From the NCBI GenBank assembly GCA_903813345.2, contig CAIIXF020000012.1:36192528-36256527 (forward strand): DNA of 64,000 bases, read 5' to 3'. The notes below the pieces were generated by a model. It saw only the letters and a program-made list of their open reading frames with translations. It did no database searches and was not told the origin of the DNA. Made by a program: the position numbers and the translations under genes. This document shows, one piece after another, positions 24,929 through 38,012 of the stretch. Source of the DNA: Owenia fusiformis (lineage: Eukaryota; Annelida; Polychaeta; Sabellida; Oweniidae). Each line of letters opens with the position of its first letter. Position 1 is the first letter of the stretch.

Positions 24929-25768
24929 TTAAAGGCCCCATATAAAGTTTAAACCACTTTGGCTTATATTGTAGTCTTACCCAATGTTATCAAAGTGTGA
25001 TATGTGATACTTTTTTTTTTAATTTCAAAAAGTGGTTTTTGATAGACTTTTTGTTCCAAAATTTGTAAATTTATTTAAAACCAACTTTTAGAGGTCACTC
25101 ATATCTTCTAATTAGCCAGAATTCATACCAATGCATAGCATTCATCCTCTCATGCTTTTGCCGAATAAATTAAGAAAATCGGTTCATAAATAAGCGAGAA
25201 ATGAACTTATCAGTGCATGAAAATGGTTCTGAGAAAAATGCATTTCAAAATTTTAGTTCTCATAGAAACCAATGGTACAATGATATCTAAAACATAATTT
25301 ATTCTTCCTTTTAACCTGGTTAGACAATCGACATTGGTTTTTTATGAAAGTCTAACATATTTAGAAAAGATTGACATCGAAAAAGAAATTTCAATTTTTT
25401 TCAAAACGTTTTTGGTACCTTAGTGACATCACTAATGTTTCCAAATATTTTTGATATGCTAAAACATTGAAGTGGCCCATTGAATATGGCATTTTATTAT
25501 TGAAATAGTGTGTCCTTTGTTCAATCTTTGCATTGGTGTTAAAAAGATAATCTTTTTTGAAATGCGTTAAAAAATATTTGATGATTAAGAAATTTAAACT
25601 TTTTTTGAAAAATGGCGGGAAATTTGAATATTTGAGAAATGAAATGCTCACAACTTTTTTTTCCAAAATTTTTTTTTGTTCAAAAAGCTCTAAAATCACT
25701 TTTTAAGTCATGACAAATAGTAAATGAATGATAAAAAAATATTTTCAAACTTTAGACGGGGACTTTAA
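24929..25768. mobile_element. element nested inside the mariner copy
   Basis: TTAAAGGCCCCATATAAAGT at the left and the reverse complement of the right end (TTTAAAGTCCCCGTCTAAAG) are inverted repeats of about 25 bp. TTAA is present at both borders, which could be a target duplication. The interior is AT-rich. A minus-strand frame of 102 residues (25391-25699) shows no domain. Confidence 0.55.
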
Positions 25769-26021
25769 AGAAACTGTTCCTCTTTTGTCATTTGGTCCAT
25801 CCAATCACTTAGAAGTTGTCGCAAGTCAGATTTTACCATATGGGACACTAAAAGCTATCCTGTGGAGCCAATCAATGACAGATTTTGAATTTGATGGTGT
25901 CTAATTATTCCAGAAAGATTTTTGTCTTTTGGTATCCAAACCAATTTCAGGGGAAATGTCAAAATTATGAAAGATATTGAACTTTTTGTAAGTGTAACAT
26001 TTTTTTTTAAAACACACTGTA

Positions 26022-26175
26022 TATAGGAATACCCCTCTAATCCAGAACTTTTTGTCTCAGTCCAAAATGTGTTATCTTACATATTTAAAACCCTTAAATT
26101 GTGAACACTTGCTAATCTGAACATTTTTGGCCAGTCTAAGTGGTTTATCAGATTATATAGGTTTTATTGTAATAT
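26022..26175. mobile_element. right part of a Tigger/pogo-like MITE split by the mariner
   Basis: It begins TATAGGAATACCCCTCTAAT and ends TTATATAGGTTTTATTGTA, the complement of the family terminus TACAATAAAACCTATATAA. Inside are AATGTGTTATC and GAACACTTGCTAATCTGAAC phrases typical of the family. Its left terminus is the last satellite unit on the other side of the mariner. Confidence 0.65.
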
Positions 26176-28554
26176 TTTACTTTACTTGGATACCACAAAA
26201 TTAGGAATAAACATTATTGATATGTTAGCTCTCCATTTAATAGGCCCTTAAATGGCATTCATTCTTGTTTATTAAGAAAGTTTTGAAAGAAATCATTGAT
26301 CATTGATCAGACTGTTTCACTAATTGCCACTTCTAGCTTGTGTAATTGAGCAGAACTTACGTCAATATAAATCAACCTCTAAGATTTTCTAAGGTGTGCT
26401 GATGATTAATTTTAATACACTTTTTAAAGTGCTATATTGCCATTGTCTTTGGCTGATGGACACGCACGTGATGTCTGTCTCGGGAGGGTGGTTAAGCAGA
26501 CAGGCATCCCATATATCTTGTCATTGAAATTCCAGGAAAAACATTTTTTATGGGTCACTCTGTAACTAATAAACCAATAATTGCTGTATTTTCTGCTCTC
26601 AAACAAAATAATCTATGTAATTACACTATAGAAAATATGTAATAACTTTTTTCTTATGCTTGTAAATATTATGTATATGCATAGGGTAATTTAGTTAACA
26701 ATTTACGAATTAAGTTACATATTCCATATTCGGCATTATATTCTGTTGACGTCAAACTGTGTTATTATAGTGATCAAGTTGCTTTAAGTTTAATTAAAAG
26801 ACAATATTATTTTTATCTTCAGAAATAGCAAATGTTTTATGTTTTATATCAGTGGTTATTTTAGATATATGCACATCTATCATCAGCCCTAATGATTGCA
26901 TATATATTATATATTAAAATAAAAAGGTTTATTAAAATATAAAGGTTTATTTAGTCAATTTTGAGAAATGATGGCTTGCATGTCTGATTTTCAGTTGCAT
27001 TTGCTATGTCCGAGCATTGTCATGGTATAGTTTGCTTGGTATTTATTCATAATGGCATCATAGTTCAAATGTCGAAGGTTTTTCTTCTATGGGTTCTAAT
27101 TTGTGACATGACATTTCCGTCAACTAGTCAGTATATGACAATGTTGTAGAGAACCTTTTTCATAACATGGATGACATAAAATGAAGACATTAGTGATGGG
27201 AAAATTACTTATTGACTCTTTTTGCTTGTTTTCTCCGTTTTTATTTCTAATTAGCATTTGTATCAGTTGAATTTAATATCATATTTACCCAAAGTCTCTT
27301 TTTGCCATTTTAAAAAATAATAGGAATTGAATAAGAAGTATTCAGACCGGCAAAGTCCACAATTCATTTTTGAGGGGAGTGGGTCAGTTGAAATTGAATT
27401 AACATTTTGAGAAATAGTTGATATTTTTTCTGAGCATTTTCAAAGCTTCTAAGAGTTACAAATGAAAACCATACTTTTAAATTTAATACTAAACAGTTAA
27501 TGAAAAAAGCATTTTTGTGTCATTATATATTCATAACCTTAGAATGCAAATTACATACATGGTACTACCATAATGTCATATTACTAGGGTATAGTATAAG
27601 ATTCCCATGACCAATGGTATAGTTGAATTGTATCATAATAAATACCAAAATCAACTGTTGTGTGATCTTTATATAATCTTATGATGCAAATATATATCGT
27701 ACCAAAATATGATTATTTTCTCGGGTAAATACAAAATTCCTAAATGACCAATGGAATCATTTGCACGGGTAAATCAATTTATTTTATCTTGACTGATTGA
27801 GTCACTCCTATCCTGAAGTCTCTCTAAGCCAGGATTTCTTGCAATCCATTTCCGCATTATTGGCCCAATCAACTTGATCAAATAAAAAAGAGCCTTTCAT
27901 CCCAGGCTTGCAAACATTAATGGTCTCACTTCAATTGCTATAATATGTATGTCCTTATATTTTCTGCAATGAAGCTGGTATGTGATCTTTCTTTGAAGAT
28001 ATGCAAGGGATGGTCTAGAAATGGGAATTAGGTGAATGGGAGAATTATTCTATTATCCAATAGAGAACTGACTTGCTAATTCTGTGTCTCTTGGTTAAAA
28101 TATGGGAAGAGTGGAATCTGTGATTTAAAGCATCTTTTTCAATTTACGCCTGTCAAACTTAAAGCCACTTGTACAATCTTAATTCAAATCAATTTTCCTT
28201 TTTTATCAAACAACCTCATCTTATATATTTACATGGCATTTTGTAAAAGGTAATTGATGATTCTTTTTATGTCATTTGCTTGAAATAAAGGGACTATAAC
28301 AAAATGTTAGATATCATGTTGGTTGACTGTTTTGTTGAACTATTAAAGGTTTCAATGCTCAATGTGTTATACACAGATAGAAAAGCTGATTTGTTATATT
28401 TTGTGAAAATCTAGGTACCATTTGAGGTGATGTGTTTTCTATTAGACATAGGTAATAAAGAAAAGTTGAAAATTGAGATGGCTCCCAAACATTCGGCCCA
28501 CAGATTCACAGCGAGTCACATTTGATTTGGTCTTATCTGGGGGGGGGGGGGTGG
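26176..28554. other. no gene recognised
   Basis: AT-rich sequence with short frames only. I see no transposon ends or coding signature that I could defend. A poly-G tract interrupted by one T (28539-28560) precedes the fold-back element. Confidence 0.4.
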
Positions 28555-28695
28555 GGGGGGTCATTAACAGAAACTTCACTAAGTTCAGAATTCGTCAAGT
28601 CCATTGTTCTCTAACTGTGACGTCATTATATCCATGGGAACAACAATTGATTTACGAATTCATAACTTTATGAAGTTTCTGTTAATGACCCCCAG
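28555..28695. mobile_element. 140-bp fold-back MITE
   Basis: GGGGTCATTAACAGAAACTT at the left and its complement at the right (AAGTTTCTGTTAATGACCCC) are inverted. Pairing extends inward through TAAGTT and GAATTCGT. It adjoins a poly-G tract. A related end (AAAGTTTCTGTTGATGATCC) lies at 29400-29420. Confidence 0.75.
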
Positions 28696-29879
28696 CTTAT
28701 TTACTAGCATGTAGAGTATTGTGAAACTAATACGGTTTAGCTGAGTGTCATAAAAAAAGATTCCTAAATATTATAGTGTCCTAGTAAGAGAACAATAGAT
28801 TTTGAATTTAAGAATTCTTAAAGTGGGTCTATACCATATGATAGCACAATCATACCTCTCTGGACCTCTCTTTTTGCATCTTGAGTTTGACCACATATTC
28901 ACCCACCTACTTACCAACGAAGAAGTCCCAAATCCCCCGGGTTCAGTGTTAATTTTGCCATTGTGCTAACCAATCTAATTATTTTCGTTCGCAGAAATTA
29001 ATTCAATCTGAAGTTTGAATATAATGGGAAAATCCCCCTGTTACCTGATTGGCAGCCTGGTTCATGGTGAGTGTGGGCACTAGTGTGACTCAATGGGGAT
29101 TTTTTTAAACAATAGGTTTATTTCATTGATATATTTTTCATGGCATAATACACAATCATGCGGCAAATCGCCTTTTGGCATTGTACGGGGATTCCCCTCC
29201 CTAGCCGAGGAATCGATTGTGTTTAATTCTGGAGGTTGGCTGTTCAGTTGATTATTTCAATATTTCGGCAAAAATATACCCAAAAGTTATTTTCAAGATA
29301 TATCCATGGTATGTGAGATATTATATGAGCAATAACAATAGGCCATCATTGATTGTCTGGGGGAGAAACCTATGGCATACTGCATCTTAAACGATGTTTA
29401 AAGTTTCTGTTGATGATCCCCTTGTACGTTTGTAATCCAGATTTTGCATTTAGGTCTGAGTACCCTGAGCTTGAACCTTGCTGTAAGAGTAAAACAAATC
29501 AATATTTGTACCAGAATTTATCGCAATACTAAAACGTCAAATCTGTCACTTTAGACTTAATTAATTAAGGGACCCGTCTACTAATTCTATCTCCCTTTCA
29601 TGGCTTTTCATTATTTTTGCATTTTTATATTCATAGACATTTTCTGAATATCAGGTAGATATCAGATGTCAGATATCAGATATCAGATCAGGTAGATATC
29701 AGATATAATTTCAATTCTAATATGATATATGATGTCACTATGGCAACAACAATTAATTTACTGCCCTATATTGGAGTATGTATGACCTCTAAAATTCATA
29801 AATGCAAATAGTTGTTTTGAGTGTCTATTTATCATATTAAAACTGTAACTTTTTATGATTTATTTCAAATATGACCTCA
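28696..29879. other. no gene; short local repeats
   Basis: At 29650-29705 GATATCAGAT units are repeated about six times. The rest is AT-rich and unassigned. Confidence 0.4.
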
Positions 29880-31145
29880 AATTATATTCCGGCCATTGCA
29901 AAAGACCTCAATCGCTACACGATTTCAGTCTTTTAAATATGAAACTTTCGGTCATATATTACGCCATAAATCATGAAATCTCGGTCTTTATTCCTTAAAC
30001 AATTTAACATTTTGTTAATGATCCTGATATGGAACTATTGCTCTCTATATTTATTCAAAGGGACGTTGATGAAGCCTTTCACTTAGCTCATTTAGTGCCT
30101 CATCCTAATTCAATATAAACAGTTTATAATTACGCAATGTGGGCCTTTAAGCAAATCAACATTTTGTTAATGATCCTGATATGGAACTATTGCTCTCTAT
30201 ATTTATTCAAAGTGACATTGATGAAGCCTTTCACTTAGCTCATTTAGTGCCTCATCCTAATTCAATATAAACAGTTTATAATTACGCAATGTGGGCCTTT
30301 AAGCAAATCAACATTTTGTTATATTCCGGCCATTGCAAAAGACCTCAATCGCTACACGATTTCAGTCTTTTAGATTTGAAACTTTCGGTCATATATTACG
30401 CCATAAATCATGAAATCTCGGTCTTTATTCCTTAAACAATTTAACATTTTGTTAATGATCCTGATATGGAACTATTGCTCTCTATATTTATTCAAGGGGA
30501 CGTTGATGAAGCCTTTCACTTAGCTCATTTAGTGCCTCATCCTAATTCAATATAATTAGTTTATAATTATGCAATGTGGGCCTTTAAGCAAATCAACATT
30601 TTGTTAATGATCCTGATATGGAACTATTGCTCTCTATATTTATTCAAAGGGACGTTGATGATGCCTTTCACTTAGCTCATGAATTTAATGTCTATCCTAA
30701 TTCAATATAAAGAGTTTATAAATACGCAATGTGGGCCTTTAAGCAAATCAACATTTTGTTAATGATCCTGATATGGAACTATTGCTCTCTATATTTATTC
30801 AAAGTGACGTTGATGAAGCCTCTCACTTAGCTCATTTAATGTCTTATCCTAATTCAATATAAAGAGTTTATAAATACGCAATGTGGGCCTTTAAGCAAAT
30901 CAACATTTTGTTAATGATCCTGATATGGAACTATTGCTCTCTATATTTATTCAAAGTGACGTTGATGAAGCCTTTCACTTAGCTCATTTAATGTCTTATC
31001 CTAATTCAATACAAAGAGTTTATAAATACGCAATGTGGGCCTTTAAGCAAATCAACATTTTGTTAATGATCCTGATATGGAACTATTGCTCTCTATATTT
31101 ATTCAAAGGGACGGTGATGAAGCCTCTCACTTAGCTAATTTAGTG
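29880..31145. repeat. 152-bp tandem repeat, seven copies, with a higher-order duplication
   Basis: GGAACTATTGCTCTCTATAT recurs at 30031, 30183, 30468, 30620, 30775, 30927 and 31079. The step is 152 bp, with one of 155. The larger gap before 30468 comes from a second copy of the leading 130 bp (29881-30010 repeated at 30319-30450, with ATTCCGGCCATTGCAAAAGA). The 69-residue frame at 30925-31134 is a repeat product. Confidence 0.93.
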
Positions 31146-31178
31146 TCTCATCCTAATTCAATATAAAGAGTTAATAGA

Positions 31179-31366
31179 CAGTAAAACATGAATTATCCAA
31201 CACCTCACTAATTTGAGCACATCTAAGTGCAATATGAACCCTTTTCAATCCCATTTTTATCTTCAATTGACTTCAATGTTAAGAAACCTCAAAATGTGAA
31301 CACCTTCCAATCCAAACACCTTTGGCTGTGAGTCCCTGTGGTGTTTGGATTATACAGGTTTTACAG
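31179..31366. mobile_element. Tigger/pogo-like MITE
   Basis: The left end CAGTAAAACATGAATTATCC and the reverse complement of the right end CTGTAAAACCTGTATAATCC are inverted repeats. Inner TCCAAACACC also pairs. The body contains AATGTGAACACCTTCCAATC. It is non-coding. Confidence 0.75.
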
Positions 31367-32162
31367 TAAAACAAGCCCAGAGGTGCTTCACTGTTTTGCC
31401 AAATGTAGGTCAAAATATACGATTTTTTTATTATTTTCCATGTTGGTGTAAAATGGTATTCAAATAGGTGCAGGCTTATTCATAAAATTCCAAGTGAATG
31501 AAGCACCCACATGATAAAATGCTTGGGTGATATCAGTGATTTTGGCCCATGAGGAATGATTTGGAACATTAGGGTGGTAAATACTACGTTCGTTTTGTCA
31601 CTCAGAGTCATCAACCCATAAAACATGAGTACTTTGTTGTTTATTACCTTATATTACATAATTCTCTGTGTTTAGCAAAGTAGCAAACATTTTCCACAAA
31701 CAAGTTAGGGTTTAGTAATAGAAATGGTCATAAAACCACTGGTATAACTTAAAACAGTGACTGACTGGAAAGACTATATCAATTTACATGTTTTAGGAGG
31801 ACTTTTACAAAAACTTGTATTCCAGTGACTATTGTCCCCCTCTCAATCGATTTATACCAGGAACCGTATTACAACTTAATTTTCATTATTAACGTTCATA
31901 CTCAATTGAGAAAATAATTATTAGAAGAGGAAACTCATGTACAAGTTGTTTTAAAAACATATATGTAAAAACATGTGTATATGAAAACCTTGAATCTGAA
32001 CAGTCATCTCAAAGTGAACACGTATCTTGGTTCTAAATTTGTTGTGCATTGACTCACAAATTATTTTTTCTGGGCCCACCCAAGTGCCACTAGCCCCCCC
32101 CCCCAGATCCGCCAGTGAAATGTGAACACTTGCTCATGGAAACACTTTGACAGGCCCCAGTG

Positions 32163-32778
32163 TAGGGCTGGCACGGAATGGAATTATTGTCCGAACCGTC
32201 AGATTTTGCCTTCGGAAACGGAATTTCGGACCTACCTTCTCATATTCCGATAAATTTCGGAAGTTTTATTTCCTTAAAGAACATTCACTTATCGTTATAC
32301 CGACACGCTAACTCGCTATAGCGAAGTAGTATTATGAAACGAAATCAATAAATATGTATAATTATTAAACATTTTCACTTGGTAAAGTTGTTTTATATGT
32401 AATAAATGATAGAAATAAATAAAGTATGATTGTTTTATATATATTCTGTACCTATAAGAAAAGGTTATTATTGAAAGAAAGACAGTAACAGTTGTGTGCC
32501 AAGAAGGCAAGGACATTAACATTTTGCCATTAGTTTTGAACATTTATGCCACTTGTTCTGGCATTTAGATAGTGTTAGATCTAGTGTTTGTATTTAATAA
32601 ACATAATACAACTTATATATATTTAGTTGTACACTGCTGTTCCAATGGTGACAAAAATGAGAACTTAAGGGGAGAAGTAGGAACTATTTTAAATAAGGTC
32701 CGAAATTCCAAAAGTTCCGAATTCCGAAGCCAAGTTCCGAAATCCGTTCCATTCCGATTCCGTTTCGTGCCAGCCCTA
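32163..32778. mobile_element. hAT-type MITE with perfect 8-bp target duplication
   Basis: The element starts TAGGGCTGGCACGGAATGGA and ends in the complement of TAGGGCTGGCACGAAACGGA. CCCCAGTG is present directly on both sides (32155-32162 and 32779-32786). The 8-bp duplication and the TAGGGCTGGCA-type ends fit the hAT superfamily. Subterminal TTCCGAAATTTCGG-type motifs are repeated in both orientations. No transposase is present (616 bp). It inserted into a Tigger/pogo-like MITE (GTGAACACTTGCTC to the left, GTGTTCATATTGG to the right). Confidence 0.88.
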
Positions 32779-32786
32779 CCCCAGTG

Positions 32787-34867
32787 GTGTTCATATTGGA
32801 GTTTAACCAGGATAAAGCTAAATCACGACTTACACCATAAGTTTGCCAGCTAGCTGGAAATCCCTTTTGATCACTTAACAGCTTGTTTATATATTTGGGG
32901 ATTCAAGAAAGTTCATCAAATTTGTCGCAAATTTCGAAATTGTTCAAATATTGACAGGCTTTGATGTGCTTTGTAATGAGAACTTCCAGTTTCCAAACTT
33001 ATGGAGGGGAGTGTAAGTAGCGTGTAATGTAAGGGTATTGCTCTATACATGATGCTGAGTATGTTAATAATCAATACATCATCTATATTACCAGGAGTGG
33101 GGAGCAGGAATAAAGGCAGCTATACATTATATATACAATTTCCAATACTTACCGCAGTGCAGGAGTTGAATGTCAGCTCAGAATAAATGAACAGTTAAAA
33201 GTATGTAATCTGAAAACCTCTGAGACTGATGGCAGAAGTTTTAGGATTAGCAATTGTTCACATTTCAAGTTTTTTTCATAAATATGTGAATCAATGGGAG
33301 AAAAAAATGGGACAGAGGAAAAGTGTTTAGATTGAGAGGTGTTCTGATATAGATGTTTTGCTGTAATTATAACAAGGTAAAACTTGTTGTACTAGACTAA
33401 CATATCAGTATGTTACATTCCAAGAAATGATCTCTTGGAATGAGTGTGTTGGTATTTACCAGTCATATAGTGTTAAGTAAACTGACATTGTTGGAGCAAT
33501 GATTTAAGACAATAACATATGAAGTTGTTCCTAGAACTTACAAATAAACATACCCAGAAAAAAAGTGTCATAAATTATTAAGAGGCAAATGAGGATATAT
33601 TTCAGATAAATAATATTCACAGTAGACAGCAGGATTATATAAACAGGATACACATTTTGAGAATATTTGTAAATAAGTTATTTGTCATGAGCCATGTGTA
33701 GCAACAACAATGGAATAACAATAGGATAACAATGGGATAACAATGGGATAACAGTGGGATTAAAGGATTTATATCATTAACTTTATGACTTTTGATTTCA
33801 ATCATTGAAGCAGTGTAATAATATGTGTAGTCGCAAACTACAATAACAACATCAGTGCGGTAAGTAGAAATTTCCTGGAAAATATCATTTATTTTACAAT
33901 ATGAGAGCTTTTTAAATAGCTACTCAACTATCAAACATTTCTTTTTAAGGCAGTTCTGCAGATTCTTAAAAAATGAAAAGGATATGGAGAATATCATTTC
34001 AACATTATTTTTTTAACAATTTTTTTTTATTTGAACTATTTATTTGATAATGATATTAAATACTTCTATCCACATAGAATTTTAAAAAATATTACTTATT
34101 TCATTTGGAATATCGATTATTGTAATCATGAAATTACAAGAAAATTCTCATCATGCGGATTCTCTTTAAAGAGACATTGCCCTTTACTGGTGACAGTTAT
34201 CGCCACTCTTGCTATTTTTACATAGAGAGGTGTGATTCATATTTATTTATCTAAATACCAAATTCTCTAAATTATCTTGAAGGTGCACATTTGTTGATTT
34301 TTACATAATTTTATTAAGCTAGTCAGATGATAAACAAATTCATTCAAAGTTGCTGACTAAGTGACCATTAAGTGGTAACTTCCTATATTTTACATGTATC
34401 TATGAAAAATCTATTCAAAACCTACATTGTAAGACAATGAATCTAACTGTCTGCCTCCCATTTATTTCGGTAACAAAATTGCGTTCAGTCTTTAAAGGTA
34501 CAGTTCCAGACTCATCCATTATTTGACCTGAACTGGAATAATCCTACATTATCTAATTGTTAAAGCATCAGTCTCACTCATTATATGAATAACTCTGTCT
34601 GGAATTGTTTGTAAATTGCTAAGGTATTGATTGTGATTGGTCTCTATTAGTGAAATATTATGGTTAATTTACCAGTGTGATTATAGAGCATTTCAGGACA
34701 TTTTATAATCTTGTATTGAAATATATATAATGATCACCTAATGACATCTCTAGACATCTTTCTCAACTTTATTTTTATTCCAGGGTTGATTGTGTAAGCA
34801 ACTCAACTGTAATTTTATTCCAGGGTAGATTGATTGATAATGTCAGCTTGACCTGCTGCATTGTTTC
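32787..34867. other. no gene recognised; 11-bp tandem repeat at 33711-33762
   Basis: GGATAACAATG is repeated about four times at 33711-33762. A further family phrase (GTGTTTAGATTGAGAGGTG, about 33324) marks a MITE remnant. At 34768-34830 ATTTTTATTCCAGGGT-type sequence is duplicated just ahead of the satellite. The remainder is AT-rich. Confidence 0.45.
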
Positions 34868-37800
34868 TGTATCAAAGTAATAGAGATTATTAACAAAGTC
34901 TTGGGGAATCATGGTGAGGTTAATTATAAATGGAGTAAAAGGCACAATAGAGTCAAGAGCCTCTGTTGAGGTATTCTTACGAGTAATAGAGATTATTGAC
35001 AAAGTCTTGGGGAATCATGGTAAGGTTAATTACAAATAGAGTAAAAGGCACAATAGAGTCATGAGCCTTCATTGGTATTCTTGCTAGTAATAGAGATTAT
35101 TGACAGAGTCTTGGGGAATCATGGTGAGGTTAATTACAAATGGAGTAAAAGGCACACTAGAGTCATGAGCCTTCATTGGTATTCTTACGAGTAATAGAGA
35201 TTATTGACAGAGTCTTGGGGAATCATGGTGAGGTTAATTACAAATGGAGTAAAAGGCACAATAGAGTCAAGAGCCTCTGTTGAGGTATTCTTACGAGTAA
35301 TAGAGATTATTAACAGAGTCTTGGGGAATCATGGTGAGGTTAATTACAAATGGAGTAAAAGGCACAATAGAGTCATGAGCCTTCATTGGTATTCTTACGA
35401 GTAATAGAGATTATTGACAGAGTCTTGGGGAATCATGGTGAGGTTAATTACAAATGGAGTAAAAGGCACAATAGAGTCAAGAGCCTCTGTTGAGGTATTC
35501 TTACGAGTAATAGAGATTATTGACAAAGTCTTGGGGAATCATGGTGAGGTTAATTATAAATGGAGTAAAAGGCACAATAGAGTCATGAGCCTTCATTGGT
35601 ATTCTTGCTAGTAATAGAGATTATTGACAGAGTCTTGGGGAATCATGGTGAGGTTAATTACAAATTGAGTAAAAGGCACAATAGAGTCACGAGCCTCTGT
35701 TGAGGTATTCTTACGAGTAATAGAGATTATTGACAGAGTCTTGGGGAATCATGGTGAGGTTAATTACAAATGGAGTAAAAGGCACAATAGAGTCATGAGA
35801 CTTCATCGGTATTCTTACGAGTAATAGAGATTATTGACAGAGTCTTGGGGAATCATGGTGAGGTTAATTACAAATGGAGTAAAAGGCACAATAGAGTCAT
35901 GAGCCTTCATTGGTATTCTTGCTAGTAATAGAGATTATTGACAGAGTCTTGGGGAATCATGGTGAGGTTAATTACAAATGGAGTAAAAGGCACAATAGAG
36001 TCATGAGACTTCATCGGTATTCTTACGAGTAATAGAGATTATTGACAGAGTCTTGGGGAATCATGGTGAGGTTAATTATAAATGGAGTAAAAGGCACAAT
36101 AGAGTCATGAGCCTCTGTTGAGGTATTCTTACGAGTAATAGAGATTATTGACAGAGTCTTGGGGAATCATGGTGAGGTTAATTACAAATGGAGTAAAAGG
36201 CACAATAGAGTCATGAGCCTTCATTGGTATTCTTACGAGTAATAGAGATTATTGACAGAGTCTTGGGGAATCATGGTGAGGTTAATTACAAATGGAGTAA
36301 AAGGCACAATAGAGTCAAGAGCCTCTGTTGAGGTATTCTTACGAGTAATAGAGATTATTGACAGAGTCTTGGGGAATCATGGGGAGGTTAATTACAAATG
36401 GAGTAAAAGGCACAATAGAGTCATGAGCCTTCATTGGTATTCTTACGAGTAATAGAGATTATTGACAGAGTCTTGGGGAATCATGGTGAGGTTAATTACA
36501 AATGGAGTAAAAGGCACAATAGAGTCAAGAGCCTCTGTTGAGGTATTCTTACGAGTAATAGAGATTATTGACAGAGTCTTGGGGAATCATGGTGAGCTTA
36601 ATTATAAATGGAGTAAAAGGCACAATAGAGTCATGAGCCTCTGTTGAGGTATTCTTACTAGTAATAGAGATTATTGACAGAGTCTTGGGGAATCATGGTG
36701 AGGTTAATTACAAATGGAGTAAAAGGCACAATAGAGTCAAGAGCCTCTGTTGAGGTATTCTTACGAGTAATAGAGATTATTGACAAAGTCTTGGGGAATC
36801 ATGGTAAGGTTAATTACAAATGGAGTAAAAGGCACAATAGAGTCAAGAGCCTCTGTTGAGGTATTCTTACGAGTAATAGAGATTATTGACAGAGTCTTGG
36901 GGAATCATGGTAAGGTTAATTACAAATAGAGTAAAAGGCACAATAGAGTCATGAGCCTTCATTGGTATTCTTACTAGTAATAGAGATTATTGACAAAGTC
37001 TTGGGGAATCATGGTAAGGTTAATTACAAATGGAGTAAAAGGCACAATAGAGTCATGAGCCTTCATTGGTATTCTTGCTACTAATAGAGATTATTGACAA
37101 AGTCTTGGGGAATCATGGTAAGGTTAATTATAAATGGAGTAAAAGGCACAATATAGTCATGAGACTTCATAGGTATTCTTAATAGTAATAGAGATTATTG
37201 GCAGAGTCTTGGGGAATCATGGTGAGGTTAATTACAAATGGAGTAAAAGGCACAATAGAGTCACGAGCCTCTGTTGAGGTATTCTTACGAGTAATAGAGA
37301 TTATTGACAGAGTCTTGGGGAATCATGGTGAGGTTAATTACAAATGGAGTAAAAGGCACAATAGAGTCACGAGCCTCTGTTGAGGTATTCTTACGAGTAA
37401 TAGAGATTATTGACAAAGTCTTGGGGAATCATGGTGAGGTTAATTATAAATGGAGTAAAAGGCACAATATAGTCATGAGACTTCATTGGTATTCTTGCTA
37501 GTAATAGAGATTATTGACAGAGTCTTGGGGAATCATGGTGAGGTTAATTACAAATGGAGTAAAAGGCACAATAGAGTCACGAGCCTCTGTTGAGGTATTC
37601 TTACGAGTAATAGAGATTATTGACAAAGTCTTGGGGAATCATGGTGAGGTTAATTATAAATGGAGTAAAAGGCACAATATAGTCATGAGACTTCATTGGT
37701 ATTCTTGCTAGTAATAGAGATTATTGACATAGTCTTGGGGAATCATGGTGAGGTTAATTACAAATGGAGTAAAAGGCACAATAGAGTCATGAGCCTTCAT

Positions 37801-38012
37801 TGGTATTCTTGCTAGTAATAGAGATTATTGACAAAGTCTTGGGGAATCATGGTGAGGTTAATTACAAATGGAGTAAAAGGCACAATAGAGTCATGAGCCT
37901 TCATTGGTATTCTTGCTAGTAATAGAGATTATTGACAAAGTCTTGGGGAATCATGGTGAGGTTAATTACAAATGGAGTAAAAGGCACAATAGAGTCATGA
38001 GACTTTGTTTAA
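34868..38012. repeat. 104/106-bp satellite, about 30 units
   Basis: GTCTTGGGGAATCATGGT recurs every 104-106 bp. Two unit types exist, one with CATGAGCCTTCATTGGTATT (104 bp) and one with GAGCCTCTGTTGAGGTATTC (106 bp). In long stretches they alternate as a 210-bp dimer. Units are very similar. The many 60-66-residue plus-strand frames are products of the 210-bp period and end at the GAGTAATAG of each unit. Confidence 0.97.

Larger units (their letters stand above)
24197..26019 (+). mobile_element. mariner/Tc1-like DNA transposon, decayed
   Basis: The left end CAGTGTGTCTCAAAAAATGT and the reverse complement of the right end CAGTGTGTTTTAAAAAAAAA begin terminal inverted repeats that can be followed for about 140 bp (shared GTTACACTTACAAAAAGTTC, ATACCAAAAGAC and ATTCAAAATC). 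TA flanks both ends (24195-24196 and 26020-26021). Removing the element restores CCTG-TA-TATAGG, the sequence of the satellite unit. The interior has transposase remains and a nested insertion. Confidence 0.85.
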
